A stretch of DNA of 64,000 nt from contig JBFWVM010000008.1 in the NCBI GenBank assembly GCA_050246735.1, forward strand, positions 1 through 64,000, read 5' to 3'. This DNA is from Taklimakanibacter sp050246735. GTDB taxonomy: Bacteria; Pseudomonadota; Alphaproteobacteria; Rhizobiales; Aestuariivirgaceae. The notes under the pieces were generated by a model. The model made no database searches. It was given only the letters and a program-made list of their open reading frames with translations, and was not told the DNA's origin. Below, piece after piece: positions 25,957-35,165 of this stretch (its first letter is position 1; each line of letters opens with the position of its first letter). A program made the translations under genes and the position numbers.

Positions 25957-26710
25957 GCTTCTCGCCGGGGCGGTGCGTGAAGCGGGCGCTCTCGCCTGCT
26001 CGCTCTTCCGGCAATCGGTGAAGGGCTGGACGAAGAGCGACGGCTCGCCGGTCACCGAGGCCGATCTCGCCGTCGACGCGACGCTCAAGGCCCGCCTTCA
26101 CGCGGCGCGGCCGGACTATGGCTGGCTCTCGGAGGAGACGCCCGACAGCGGCGACCGTCTCGCCCGCAGCCATGTGTGGATCGTCGATCCGATCGACGGC
26201 ACCCGCGCCTTCGCCGAGGGCGGCGACGAATGGTGCGTGGCGGCCGCCCTCCTCGTCGACGGACGGCCCAGGCTCGCCGCCATTCACCGTCCCATGACCG
26301 GGGACTTCTACGAGGCCGCGCAGGGAAGCGGCGCCAGGCTCAACGGCGAGCCGCTGCGCGTCGCCGGGAGCTCGGCGCTCGCCGGCGCCCGCGTCCTCGG
26401 CAATGCCGCGGCGCTCAAGCGGCTTCAGGCCGCGGCGCCGGTCGAGGCCGTCGCCGCCGGCAGCACGCCGCTCGCCATGCGGCTGGCGCGCGTCGCGCAA
26501 GGCCGGCTCGACGCGGCCCTGTCGACGACGCCCAAGCACGACTGGGACCTTGCGGCAGGCGACCTCCTGGTGCACGAAGCGGGCGGCATCGTCACCGGAC
26601 TGGACGGCGGGAGATTCGTCTACAACCGCCCGGAGACGCGGCAGAAGGATTACGTGGCATCGTCGCCGGCATTGCATGCGGCACTTCTGGAGCAACTCGC
26701 AACGTCATGA
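25943..26710 (+). CDS. Inositol monophosphatase / CysQ-family phosphatase
   Basis: A 255-aa Mg-dependent phosphatase of the FIG superfamily. Metal-binding motifs are L-S-E-E-T, W-I-V-D-P-I-D-G-T-R-A-F and D-W-D-L-A-A-G-D. The sequence fits either CysQ (3'-phosphoadenosine 5'-phosphate phosphatase) or inositol monophosphatase. The start is TTG at 25943, inside tldE, with AAGGGA upstream. Part of the ubiA–tldE–phosphatase–DUF4170 operon. Confidence 0.9.
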   Translation: MADAELLAGAVREAGALACSLFRQSVKGWTKSDGSPVTEADLAVDATLKARLHAARPDYGWLSEETPDSGDRLARSHVWIVDPIDGTRAFAEGGDEWCVAAALLVDGRPRLAAIHRPMTGDFYEAAQGSGARLNGEPLRVAGSSALAGARVLGNAAALKRLQAAAPVEAVAAGSTPLAMRLARVAQGRLDAALSTTPKHDWDLAAGDLLVHEAGGIVTGLDGGRFVYNRPETRQKDYVASSPALHAALLEQLATS

Positions 26711-26967
26711 GCAAGACACCCAAGAAACAACCGGAGCAGCTTCTCCACCTGGTCTTCGGCGGCGAACTCACCGATCTCGACGGCATCACCTTCAAGGACG
26801 TCGCCGGCCTCGACATCGTCGGCATCTATCCGAGCTTCGCGACGGCGCACAAGGCCTGGCTCACCAAGGCGCGCGAGACGATCGACAATGCCCAGATGCG
26901 CTATTTCATCGTGCATCTGCACCGCCTGCTCGATCCGGCGAGCGATGCGGCGAAAAAGAAACGCTGA
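26707..26967 (+). CDS. DUF4170 small protein
   Basis: An 86-aa conserved alphaproteobacterial protein of the DUF4170 family, with the phrase L-H-L-V-F-G-G-E-L and a basic lysine-rich C-terminus. The function is unknown. The start overlaps the phosphatase stop (ATGA). The same pairing of phosphatase and DUF4170 is common in Hyphomicrobiales, so a linked role is likely but undefined. Confidence 0.85.
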   Translation: MSKTPKKQPEQLLHLVFGGELTDLDGITFKDVAGLDIVGIYPSFATAHKAWLTKARETIDNAQMRYFIVHLHRLLDPASDAAKKKR

Positions 26968-27057
26968 CCCGAGGGACCCCAAGGGAAGCGCCGATGGACG
27001 CTCGCCGGCTCATGAACTATAAGCTCGCGGATCGTTAGCGACCGACGAGTCCGGTTC

Positions 27058-27627
27058 ATGGCCAAGCAATTCGCCCGCGTAGAAGACAATCACAAGAGCT
27101 TCATCGCGCGCCAGCGCATCTTCTTCACCGCCTCGGCGGCCCGGGGCACCCGGGTCAACATATCGCCGCGCCCGACCGAGGCGCTATGCCTCATCGACGA
27201 CGTGACCGCCATCTATCTCGACAAGACCGGCAGCGGCAACGAGACGGCGGCGCATCTCCTCGCCGACGGGCGGCTCACCATCATGTTCTGCGCTTTCGAA
27301 GGTCCGCCGGTCATCCTGAGGCTCTATGGCCGGGGCCGGGCGATCCGGCGCGGTGGGCCTGAATATCGCAGCCTCATCGCCGCTCACTATGGCGGCGAGG
27401 AGCCTCTCGGCGCGCGGCAGATCATCCGCCTCGATATCGACCTGGTTCAGACCTCGTGCGGCTATGGCGTGCCGCTGTTCGACTACCGGGCGGAAAGACC
27501 CAATCTCGACCGCTGGGCGCAGGCGCAGGGCGAGGACGGGCTTCAGGCCTATTGGCGCGAGGAGAACTCCACCAGCATCGACGGGCTTCCGACCGGCCTA
27601 CTCGAGGAGGAAGAAACCGTGCCGTGA
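27058..27627 (+). CDS. Pyridoxamine 5'-phosphate oxidase-family flavoprotein
   Basis: A 189-aa split-barrel FMN-binding protein. The N-terminal block F-F-x-x-S-A-x-R-G-T-R-V-N-I-S-P-R and L-D-K-T-G-S-G-N-E-T-A-A-H are typical of the PPOX-type family, often annotated 'pyridoxamine 5'-phosphate oxidase family'. The C-terminus has Q-T-S-C-G-Y-G-V-P. The reaction is unknown, and it is unlikely to be PdxH itself. It converges on ribF. Confidence 0.86.
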   Translation: MAKQFARVEDNHKSFIARQRIFFTASAARGTRVNISPRPTEALCLIDDVTAIYLDKTGSGNETAAHLLADGRLTIMFCAFEGPPVILRLYGRGRAIRRGGPEYRSLIAAHYGGEEPLGARQIIRLDIDLVQTSCGYGVPLFDYRAERPNLDRWAQAQGEDGLQAYWREENSTSIDGLPTGLLEEEETVP

Positions 27628-27662
27628 CGCGGCGCGGCAAGCTGAACCGACACCCTCATCCG

Positions 27663-28673
27663 CTACAGTTTTCCTTGCCCCTGGGCTTGGGCCAGAGGAA
27701 GTCCGGCCAGTGGATCTTGGATCTCGACCGCGTGAAGCCGCTTCTCCGCCTCGGCGCAGTCGAGCTTCATCTGCGCCACCAGATCGTCGATCGTGTCGAA
27801 GCGCCGGTCGGGGCGGATCAGGTCCATGAACTCGACCAGCATCGTCCTGCCATAGAGATCGCCGCTGAAGTCCAGGAGATAGACTTCGAGAAAGGTCTTC
27901 TCGCTGGCGAAGGTGGGCCGGCGTCCGAAATAGCCCGCTCCCTTCCAGTGCGGCGAGCCGGATGTCGCGGCATCGCGCACGCGCACCGCATAGATGCCCT
28001 GGAAAGGCTCCGATCCGTCCGGCAGCACGATATTGAGCGTGGGGAAGCCGATGGCGCGGCCACGCCGGTCGCCATGGACGACCTCGCCTTCGACGGTCCA
28101 CCAGTAGCCGAGCTGGCGGGCGGCCTCGCTGACATGGCCGTGGCGCAGCGAATCGCGGATGGCGCTCGAGGAAAACGGCGCGAAGCCGTCGTCGTCGGTC
28201 ACCTGGTCGATGACCGTCACGCCGAAGCCGAGCTGCCGGCCGAGCTCGCGCATCGTCGCGGGCGTGCCCTTGCGGCCATGGCCGAAATGGAAGTCGTAGC
28301 CGGTGACGACATGCGACACGCCGAGGCGCTCGCTGAGCTCGCGGCGGACGAAATCCTCCGGCGTCATCGCCGCCAGGCCTGCGTCGAAGGCGAGCACCGC
28401 GGTGAAGCTCGCGCCGAGAGCGCCGACGAGACGGGCCTTGAGGGCCAAGGGCGTCAGGCGGAAGACCGGGTCGGCGGGACGGAAGAAGCTCTTCGGATGC
28501 GGCTCGAAGGTGACGAGCCCCCAAAGCGTGCCGCGGCGCCGGGCTTCGCTCTCGGCCTCCGCCAGCAATTGCTGGTGCCCGCGGTGGATGCCGTCGAAAT
28601 TGCCGATGGCGATCACGGCGCCGCGCAGTGCCGCGGGCAGCGGCGCGCCGGCTTCGACAATGGTCCTGGTCAT
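27663..28673 (-). CDS. ribF: Bifunctional riboflavin kinase / FAD synthetase
   Basis: A 336-aa enzyme that phosphorylates riboflavin to FMN and adenylates FMN to FAD. The N-terminal nucleotidyltransferase has A-I-G-N-F-D-G-I-H-R-G-H and the S-S-S-A-I-R signature. The C-terminal kinase domain has G-R-A-I-G-F-P-T-L-N and the G-x-Y-A-V-R-V segment. The ATG at 28673 is preferred over an upstream in-frame start because it gives the family-typical N-terminus. I see no FMN riboswitch upstream. Confidence 0.96.
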   Translation of the reverse strand: MTRTIVEAGAPLPAALRGAVIAIGNFDGIHRGHQQLLAEAESEARRRGTLWGLVTFEPHPKSFFRPADPVFRLTPLALKARLVGALGASFTAVLAFDAGLAAMTPEDFVRRELSERLGVSHVVTGYDFHFGHGRKGTPATMRELGRQLGFGVTVIDQVTDDDGFAPFSSSAIRDSLRHGHVSEAARQLGYWWTVEGEVVHGDRRGRAIGFPTLNIVLPDGSEPFQGIYAVRVRDAATSGSPHWKGAGYFGRRPTFASEKTFLEVYLLDFSGDLYGRTMLVEFMDLIRPDRRFDTIDDLVAQMKLDCAEAEKRLHAVEIQDPLAGLPLAQAQGQGKL

Positions 28674-28722
28674 GACGCGTGAGGTGACGTTCGGGGATTC
28701 CGCATCGGTTCGGCCCGATGCT

Positions 28723-29148
28723 CTATCCGCGCGACGGCACGAGGACAAGGGCCTCGCCTTCGAGCACCACCTTGCCGCCGACCGAGACGGAGCAGTCGAG
28801 GGCGGCCCGGCGCCTGTCGCGGTCGAGGCTGGTGATGCGGGCGAGGGCGCGCACCGTGTCGCCGATCCTCACCGGCGCCTTGAACCGCAAGGTCTGGGAC
28901 AGATAGATGCAGCCATAGCCCGGGAGCTTGGTGCCCAGCACCGTCGAGATGAAGCTCGCGGTCAGCATGCCATGGGCGATGCGCGCCTTGAACGGCGAGC
29001 TGGCGGCAAAATCGGCATCGAGATGCACCGGGTTGTTGTCGCCGGACAGCTCGGCGAAGGTCTCGATGTCGCCGCCGGTGACGACGCGCTCATGAGCGGC
29101 CTCCATGCCGATCTCGAGATCCTCGATGCAATAATGGGCGCCCGACAT
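28723..29148 (-). CDS. MaoC-like (R)-specific enoyl-CoA hydratase
   Basis: A 141-aa hot-dog-fold protein of the MaoC dehydratase family. The hydratase signature runs F-A-E-L-S-G-D-N-N-P-V-H-L-D, with catalytic Asp and His, and the A-H-G-M-L-T-A-S-F-I-S segment. Such enzymes hydrate trans-2-enoyl-CoA to (R)-3-hydroxyacyl-CoA, often for polyhydroxyalkanoate synthesis. The ATG at 29148 is 7 bases after GGAG. It lies upstream of ribF with a 49-base gap. Confidence 0.9.
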   Translation of the reverse strand: MSGAHYCIEDLEIGMEAAHERVVTGGDIETFAELSGDNNPVHLDADFAASSPFKARIAHGMLTASFISTVLGTKLPGYGCIYLSQTLRFKAPVRIGDTVRALARITSLDRDRRRAALDCSVSVGGKVVLEGEALVLVPSRG

Positions 29149-29266
29149 CGCCACGCTCCTTGATGATTTTTGCGGATGCTAAATAAACATATTGCGCCGC
29201 ACAAGGAAAGACCTTCCCAAAGCCGCCAGGTTGCCGCCTAACACAAGCTGCAAATCCTTGGTTCGC

Positions 29267-30100
29267 TTATAAATTATCCCATTCCAGCCGCGCTAGCGTC
29301 CGCACGATACGGGCATGGGGCACCAGCGAGCGGATCTCGGCCTCGAGGCCCGCAGCGTCGGCGCCTTCTTCCGAAATGCCCCCGGCGGTGACCAGCACCG
29401 CGTCGAGCCCATAGTCGGCCGCCCCCCTGATGTCGGTCTCGGGCCCGTCGCCGATGGCGAGGATGTCCGCGGCCGGCGTCATGCCGCGCTTCTCTTCGAT
29501 TCCGGCCGATGCCAGCTCGTAGATGGGCCGGTAAGGCTTGCCGGCCATGGTGACCGCGCCGCCCATGGATGCGTAAAGCTCGGCCAGGGCGCCGGCGCAA
29601 TAGACGAGCCGGCTGCCGCGCCGCACCACCTTGTCGGGATTGGCGCAGATCATCGGCAGCCCGCGGCGGCTCATCTGCGAAAGCAACGGGGCATAATCCT
29701 CAGGCGTCTCGCTGTCGTCATGGACGAGACCGACGCACAGGACCGCCTCGGCCCGATCGGGCGCGACCTTCTCGATCCGCAGATCGTCGAGGACTCCCAG
29801 ATCGCGCTCCGGCCCCAGATAATAGATGCGATGCCCGTCATAGGGCTTCATCAGTTCATGCGTCACGTCGCCCGAGGTGACGATCAGGTCGTAATGCGCC
29901 CGCGTCACGCCGAGATGGGCGAGATGCCCGGCCACCTTGGCGGCGCTGCGCGGCGCATTTGTGAGCAGCACGACGAGGCCGCCATTGCCGCGATGGCGCT
30001 GCAGGGCGTCGAGGGCTTCAGGGAAATGCGCGACGCCATTGTGGACGACGCCCCAGATGTCGCACAGCCAGACGGGATAGCGCGCCGACAGGTCCCGCAT
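29267..30100 (-). CDS. Class IIA HAD hydrolase (sugar phosphatase-like)
   Basis: A 277-aa HAD-superfamily member of subclass IIA (NagD-like; TIGR01459-type). Motif I is W-L-C-D-I-W-G-V-V-H-N-G, motif II is L-L-T-N-A-P-R, motif III has G-K-P and motif IV is I-G-D-G-P-E-T-D-I-R-G-A. The W in motif I is typical of this alphaproteobacterial group. It follows the TipF-like gene by 6 bases. The substrate is unknown. Confidence 0.9.
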   Translation of the reverse strand: MRDLSARYPVWLCDIWGVVHNGVAHFPEALDALQRHRGNGGLVVLLTNAPRSAAKVAGHLAHLGVTRAHYDLIVTSGDVTHELMKPYDGHRIYYLGPERDLGVLDDLRIEKVAPDRAEAVLCVGLVHDDSETPEDYAPLLSQMSRRGLPMICANPDKVVRRGSRLVYCAGALAELYASMGGAVTMAGKPYRPIYELASAGIEEKRGMTPAADILAIGDGPETDIRGAADYGLDAVLVTAGGISEEGADAAGLEAEIRSLVPHARIVRTLARLEWDNL

Positions 30101-30106
30101 GACGGG

Positions 30107-31306
30107 TTAGGCGGCCGGGCGGATCTGGTTGACCGGAACGGCCTCGCCCTTGACGCGGCGCGGCGGCGCGAAGGCCGGACCCGAGCCGAGCGACGCCCAG
30201 CGGCTCGCGACATGGATCTGCTCCTCGTAGAACAGGCCCTGCACGCCGATGGTGAAGCCGTAGTCGCCGGCGACGCGCGCCGTCTCGGCCCAGGCGGGAA
30301 CGGCACGGCGGTCGGCGGGCAGCGCCGCCGCGCTGAAGGTGATGAAGCGGAAATGCAGGTCGCGCAAGGCGGCGAGATCGAGCCCCATGCCATGCGCGCG
30401 GGCGAGCGCCAGGCCGGCGCCGATGCGGGCGAGGCGCGCCATGCCTTCGATGCCGCGCGGGCCCAGGGCGGCCATGGCGGTGTGATCGATCTCGAAGACC
30501 AGGTTGATGGCGCCGGGGCCGGCCCGGCCGACCTGCCACTCGATGGCCGCGAGCGCCGATTGCGAGGCGAGGGTCTCGGGTCCGATCGGCACGAAAATCG
30601 CGGTGCCCGGCCGTTTCGCGGTGAGCCTGCCGCCGACCGCCAGCGCCCGGCTCACCGCGTGGCCGTCGAGATCGGGCCTGAGCCCGTTGGCCGCGGCCTG
30701 GCGCACTAGGTCCTCGAAGGTCACGCGCCGGCCGGCGCCTTCGAGCACCAGCGAGGCGCGATAGTGGGCCGTCACGTCCTCGGACAGCGACACGATCGGC
30801 TCGAGGAAGAATTCGAGGTGATGCTCGGCCGGGGCGGGCTTCTCCTCGGACACGGCGCTTTGCCGGATCCCGGGCTCGCGCCTTTCCGGCTCGCGGTGCC
30901 GTTCGGCGGACCCTGAGTCCCGCCCATAGGCTTCAGCGAGCTCCTCGATCGAACGGCGCAACTCCTCGAATTCGCGGTTGAAGCCGTCCGTGCCGGGCCT
31001 GGGAGGCGGCGGCGCGGCTTCGGCGCGCTCCTCGTTCAGGATATCGACCCTTGCGGTCAGATCCGACAATTCCTCGCCGAGCTTGCGCAGGCGCTGATGC
31101 GTTTCCGCAAGGCCGGCGAATGTCCGCCGATGGTGGAAGTCGCGATAGAGAGAGATCAGCAGCTGCGAGCCGGCCAGGAGAAAGGCTGAGACGGCAAAAG
31201 CGAGATCGAGACGCAGTCCCGCCGCGATCACGCCGGCACCGGCTGCGACACTGATCGCTGCGGCCATCATGGCCGCGACGCCCAGGGGCAGCATTGGCTG
31301 CTTCAT
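30107..31306 (-). CDS. Degenerate EAL-domain membrane protein (TipF-like)
   Basis: A 399-aa protein with two N-terminal membrane helices (about 8-30 and 35-55), a coiled coil (about 60-130) and an EAL-fold domain (about 170-385). The EAL signature is replaced by Y-R-A-S-L-V-L and other catalytic acids are missing, so it is probably not a phosphodiesterase. The order helices–coiled coil–EAL matches TipF of Caulobacter, a c-di-GMP-binding flagellar-positioning protein. There are no flagellar genes nearby, so the assignment is tentative. Confidence 0.8.
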   Translation of the reverse strand: MKQPMLPLGVAAMMAAAISVAAGAGVIAAGLRLDLAFAVSAFLLAGSQLLISLYRDFHHRRTFAGLAETHQRLRKLGEELSDLTARVDILNEERAEAAPPPPRPGTDGFNREFEELRRSIEELAEAYGRDSGSAERHREPERREPGIRQSAVSEEKPAPAEHHLEFFLEPIVSLSEDVTAHYRASLVLEGAGRRVTFEDLVRQAAANGLRPDLDGHAVSRALAVGGRLTAKRPGTAIFVPIGPETLASQSALAAIEWQVGRAGPGAINLVFEIDHTAMAALGPRGIEGMARLARIGAGLALARAHGMGLDLAALRDLHFRFITFSAAALPADRRAVPAWAETARVAGDYGFTIGVQGLFYEEQIHVASRWASLGSGPAFAPPRRVKGEAVPVNQIRPAA

Positions 31307-31444
31307 ATTCCCGTCTCGCGAATCACTCTGGCCCGAGACTAACACACTCGGACAAAAGTCGATCGACGGAAAAGGCGGGAACGCCGGACATCGCGATGGA
31401 ACCGCAACGCCCGGCGCTCTATCTCCTGCCTGCCGGATGCGGCC

Positions 31445-32791
31445 TCAGATCTCGGCGAGGAGCTTGGGCAGCTTGTCCTCGAAGATCTCGCCGATCTGCT
31501 CCTCCTTGACGATCAAAGGCGGCGACAGGGCGATCGTGTCGCCGGTGATGCGCAGCATGATGCCGTGATCATGGAAGCCCTTCTCCATGGCGTCATAGGC
31601 GCGCTTGCCGGGCGCATCCGCGAGCGGATCGAGATCGATGGCGGCGACCAGGCCCATGGTGCGGATGTCGGCCACATGCGGCTTGCCCTTGAGCCCCATG
31701 GCGGCGTCGGCCCACTTGTCCTCGAGCTTGCGGGCGCGCTCGAAGAGGCCCTCCTCCTTGTAGGTCTCGAGCGTGGCGACCGCGGCCGCCGCGGCGATCG
31801 GGTGGCCCGAATAGGTGTAGCCGTGGAACAGCTCGATCACGTGGTCGGGACCGCTCATGAAGGCATCGTAGATGTGCTGGCGGGCCATCACGCCGCCCAT
31901 CGGCACGGCGCCCGAGGTGACGCCCTTGGCGAAAGTGAGCAGGTCGGGGACGACGCCGAAGCGCTCGGCGGCGAAGGGATAGCCCAGGCGCCCGAAAGCG
32001 GTGATGACCTCGTCGAAGATGAGGAGGATGCCGTGCTTGTCGCAGATCTGGCGCAGCTTCTTGAGATAGCCGACGGGCGGCGGCAGCACGCCGGTCGAGC
32101 CCGCCATCGGCTCGACGATGACGGCGGCGATGGTCGAGGCGTCGTGCAGCGCCACCAGCCTTTCGAGCTCGTCGGCGAGATGCCCGCCCCATTTCGGCTC
32201 GCCCTTGGTGTAGGCCTGCTCGGCGCGGTTGTAGGTGTGCGGCAGATGGTCGACGCCCGCGATCATGGCGCCGAAGTATTTGCGGTTGGCGGACATGCCG
32301 CCGACGCTGATGCCGCCGAAATTGACGCCGTGATAGCCGCGCTCACGGCCGATCAGGCGGGTGCGCGAGGCCTCGCCCCTGGCGCGGTGATAGGCGAGAG
32401 CGATCTTGAGCGCCGTGTCGGCCGCTTCCGATCCCGAATTGCAGAAGAAGGCGTAGTTCAGATCGCCGGGCGCCAGGTTGGCGAGACGGGACGAGAGCTC
32501 GAACACCTTGGGATGGCCGAACTGGAAGGTCGGAGCGAAGTCGAGCTCGGCCGCCTGCTTCTGGATCGCCTCGACGATGCGGTCGCGGCAATGGCCGGCA
32601 TTGGAGCACCACAGGCCCGCCGTCGCGTCGAGCACCACGCGGCCGGTCATGTCGTAATAATGCATGTCCTTGGCGCGGGCGATGAGGCGCGGCCTCTTCT
32701 TGAAGGCGCGGTTCGGCGTGAAGCCCATCCAGAAGGGTTCGAGATTGTTCGGCGACGGGTCCCAGTGGGCGGCGCCCGCGTGCTTGTTCAT
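31445..32791 (-). CDS. Class III omega-aminotransferase (beta-alanine:pyruvate type)
   Basis: A 448-aa pyridoxal-phosphate enzyme. The cofactor lysine is in L-L-T-F-A-K-G-V-T-S-G, preceded by the F-D-E-V-I-T-A-F-G-R-L-G motif. The N-terminal F-W-M-G-F-T-P-N-R-A-F-K and C-S-N-A-G-H fit omega-amino acid:pyruvate aminotransferases that act on beta-alanine. It lies downstream of a LysR gene on the same strand, with 143 bases between. Confidence 0.92.
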   Translation of the reverse strand: MNKHAGAAHWDPSPNNLEPFWMGFTPNRAFKKRPRLIARAKDMHYYDMTGRVVLDATAGLWCSNAGHCRDRIVEAIQKQAAELDFAPTFQFGHPKVFELSSRLANLAPGDLNYAFFCNSGSEAADTALKIALAYHRARGEASRTRLIGRERGYHGVNFGGISVGGMSANRKYFGAMIAGVDHLPHTYNRAEQAYTKGEPKWGGHLADELERLVALHDASTIAAVIVEPMAGSTGVLPPPVGYLKKLRQICDKHGILLIFDEVITAFGRLGYPFAAERFGVVPDLLTFAKGVTSGAVPMGGVMARQHIYDAFMSGPDHVIELFHGYTYSGHPIAAAAAVATLETYKEEGLFERARKLEDKWADAAMGLKGKPHVADIRTMGLVAAIDLDPLADAPGKRAYDAMEKGFHDHGIMLRITGDTIALSPPLIVKEEQIGEIFEDKLPKLLAEI

Positions 32792-32934
32792 GAGTGGCTC
32801 CTCGGGGTTAGGGTAAGGCGGAAACTAGCAGAAAGTCCGAGGGTTAGGAAATGCGCCAGGGCCCGGAAATGGCACATACCAGATGCGCGCCCGTCCCGGC
32901 TGCAATCCTCGCTTGAATCCCGGAAAAGCCGGCT

Positions 32935-33855
32935 TCAGATCAGGCCGAAATCATTCAGCCGGGCGACGGCCTGGTCGCAGCTTTCGCGCAGGACGCCGGC
33001 GAACTGCTCGATGACGCGCGAATAGGGCCGGTGCTCGGGCCTGACCAGGCTCAGCACATAGGGAATGGTCACGGCGAAGCGGCGGACCTCGACGCCGTGC
33101 GCGGCATAGGCGAGGGCCGTGAACGGATTGACGATGGCGACGCCGATCCCCTCGCGCACCATCCGGCACAGCGCGTCGGCGCTCGGCGTCTCGATGGTCA
33201 GGCGCCGCTCGATCCCGGCGCCGACGAAGACGCGGTCGATCTGGATGCGGTAAGGATCCTCGGCCGCGAGGTGCACGAAGTTCGCGCCGTGAAAATCGCG
33301 CGGATGCAGGACGACCTTGGCGGCGAGCGGATGCCCCTTGGGCAGCACGCAGACCTCGGCGGTGCTCGCCAGCGTCTCGGTGCGGGTTCCCGGCGGCGCC
33401 TGCAGCGCATCGGTGAGGCCGATGTCGTAGCGCTGGGCGGTCAGCCATTCCTCGAGGACGGGGGAATCCTGCGCATGCAGGACAAGGCTGACCTTCGGAT
33501 AGCGGTCGAGGAACAGGCGGAACGCCGCCGGCATGAGGCCCTGCGCGATCGCGGGCGGGCAGGCGGCAATGACCTGACCCTGTCCGAACTGACGGATGGC
33601 GTGAGCGGCATGGGCGATCCGCTCGACGCCGTAGAAGGACCGCCTCACCTCGTCGAAGAGCGCAAGGCCCTCCATCGTGGGCTTGAGCCGGCCCCCGGTC
33701 CGGTCGAACAGGCGCAAGGCGCACAGCTCCTCGAAACGCTTGAGCTCGCGGCTGACCGTGGGCTGGGAGGTGCGCAGCAATCTGGCCGCGCCGGTCACGC
33801 TGCCCACGGTCGCTACCGCCCAGAAGATCTCGACCTGGCGAAGGGAAAATTCCAT
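32935..33855 (-). CDS. LysR family regulator of the adjacent ABC operon
   Basis: A 306-aa LysR protein. The helix-turn-helix is V-T-G-A-A-R-L-L-R-T-S-Q-P-T-V-S-R-E-L-K-R-F, near residues 18-40. It is divergent from the transport operon starting at 34009 with a 153-base intergenic region, the standard place for a LysR to control its target and itself. The effector is probably the transported compound. Confidence 0.92.
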   Translation of the reverse strand: MEFSLRQVEIFWAVATVGSVTGAARLLRTSQPTVSRELKRFEELCALRLFDRTGGRLKPTMEGLALFDEVRRSFYGVERIAHAAHAIRQFGQGQVIAACPPAIAQGLMPAAFRLFLDRYPKVSLVLHAQDSPVLEEWLTAQRYDIGLTDALQAPPGTRTETLASTAEVCVLPKGHPLAAKVVLHPRDFHGANFVHLAAEDPYRIQIDRVFVGAGIERRLTIETPSADALCRMVREGIGVAIVNPFTALAYAAHGVEVRRFAVTIPYVLSLVRPEHRPYSRVIEQFAGVLRESCDQAVARLNDFGLI

Positions 33856-34008
33856 CCCTTCCGGTCATATCAAAAATGAATGGGCCATGCACCTATCGAT
33901 ATTAGACACGCGCCGCGGACCGTGATCGACTGTAGCCCGGGGAGCATTGCCGTAGCTAATTCAAGCGTTTCCAGGACGCGCTGCGACGCTCCGAACAGGG
34001 AGAACATC

Positions 34009-35106
34009 ATGCACACACAACGCAGCTTGCTCATGGCCGTGTCCATGCTCGCCGGGCTCGGCGCGCTGTTTCCGGCCGCTCTCGCCGAGGATGCCGCGCT
34101 CAAAGGCACCGGCGAAGTCATCGTCACCTCCGGCGGCGGCAGCTGGGAGGACGCCCAGCGCATCGCCTTCTTCGAGCCCTTCGAAAAGGAGACCGGGATC
34201 AAGGTGGCGCTGGTGGCCGAGGACCACGCCAAGCTCCTGGCATCGGTCGACGCCGGCGTCACCGAGGCCGACCTGACCTCGATCAATGCCGGCCAGCTCA
34301 CCGGCTTCAAGAAGCGCAACGCCATCGTGCCCACCAACTATTCGTTCTTCACCCCGGAAACGCTGGCCGGAATACCCAAGGTGCTCAAGAACGAATATGG
34401 CGTCGGCGCCAATTATTATTCGATCGGCGTCGCCTACAACACCGACCGGTTCCCCGATGACAAAGGACCCAAGAACTGGCGCGACTATTTCGATATCGAA
34501 AAGTACCCCGGCCCGCGCGGCATGGCCAATTGCGACAAGATCATCGACGGCGGCATGCTCGAGGGAGCGCTGCTCGGCGACGGAGTCGAGCCCGACAAGC
34601 TCTACCCGCTCGACATGGACCGCGCCTTCAAGAAGATCGAGGCGTTCAAGCCGCAGGTCAAGAAGTGGTGGGCGGCGGGCGCCGAAGCGCCACAAGGCCT
34701 GATCAACGGCGAGCTCGACGTCTCCAGCGCCTATAACGGCCGGATCTTCGCGGCACGCAAGCAGGGCGCGCCGCTGAAGTTCGAATGGGACCAGTCGCTG
34801 CTGCAATATGACTACTGGGTCACCATGCGCGGATCGCCCAACCCCGAAAACGCGGCCAAGTTCCTGGCCTTCATCTCCAAGCCCGAGCAGCAGGCCGCCT
34901 TCGTCAAGGCCATCGGCTACGGACCGATCAACGACGACACCTACAAGCTGCTCGATCCCGCCATGTCGCCCGACCTGCCGGGCTCTCCGGAAAACATCAA
35001 GCGCCAGATCCTCCAGGACTACGACTGGTGGACCTCGGCGGGAAGCGACGGCCGCACCAACTGGGACGTCGGCGTCGAGAAGTGCGTCAAGCTCCTGTCC
35101 AACTAG
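34009..35106 (+). CDS. Extracellular solute-binding protein (polyamine/iron-type ABC)
   Basis: A 365-aa periplasmic binding protein with a signal peptide (1-26, ending A-L-A). The mature part begins with the family phrase V-I-V-T-S-G-G-G-S-W-E-D-A-Q and resembles PotD/PotF-type binding proteins (family 1). The ATG at 34009 has GGGAG 8 bases upstream. First gene of a six-gene operon with permease and ATPase. A hairpin follows its stop, as often seen when the binding protein is made in excess. The ligand is unknown. Confidence 0.93.
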   Translation: MHTQRSLLMAVSMLAGLGALFPAALAEDAALKGTGEVIVTSGGGSWEDAQRIAFFEPFEKETGIKVALVAEDHAKLLASVDAGVTEADLTSINAGQLTGFKKRNAIVPTNYSFFTPETLAGIPKVLKNEYGVGANYYSIGVAYNTDRFPDDKGPKNWRDYFDIEKYPGPRGMANCDKIIDGGMLEGALLGDGVEPDKLYPLDMDRAFKKIEAFKPQVKKWWAAGAEAPQGLINGELDVSSAYNGRIFAARKQGAPLKFEWDQSLLQYDYWVTMRGSPNPENAAKFLAFISKPEQQAAFVKAIGYGPINDDTYKLLDPAMSPDLPGSPENIKRQILQDYDWWTSAGSDGRTNWDVGVEKCVKLLSN

Positions 35107-35114
35107 CCCATCGA

Positions 35115-35145
35115 GGCGGAGCAGGCGCAACGGCCCTGCTCCGCC
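35115..35145 (+). terminator. Intra-operon hairpin after the binding-protein gene
   Basis: A perfect 11-bp stem, GGCGGAGCAGG with CCTGCTCCGCC, and a 9-base loop, 8 bases after the stop. Genes continue downstream on the same strand, so this is more likely an mRNA-protecting or partial attenuator hairpin than a full terminator. Confidence 0.6.
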
Positions 35146-35165
35146 GCTCACAGCCCGGATATGTC

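Noticed and set aside
28674..28722. FMN riboswitch upstream of ribF
   Set aside because: The gap is only 49 bases and lacks the conserved RFN-element core.
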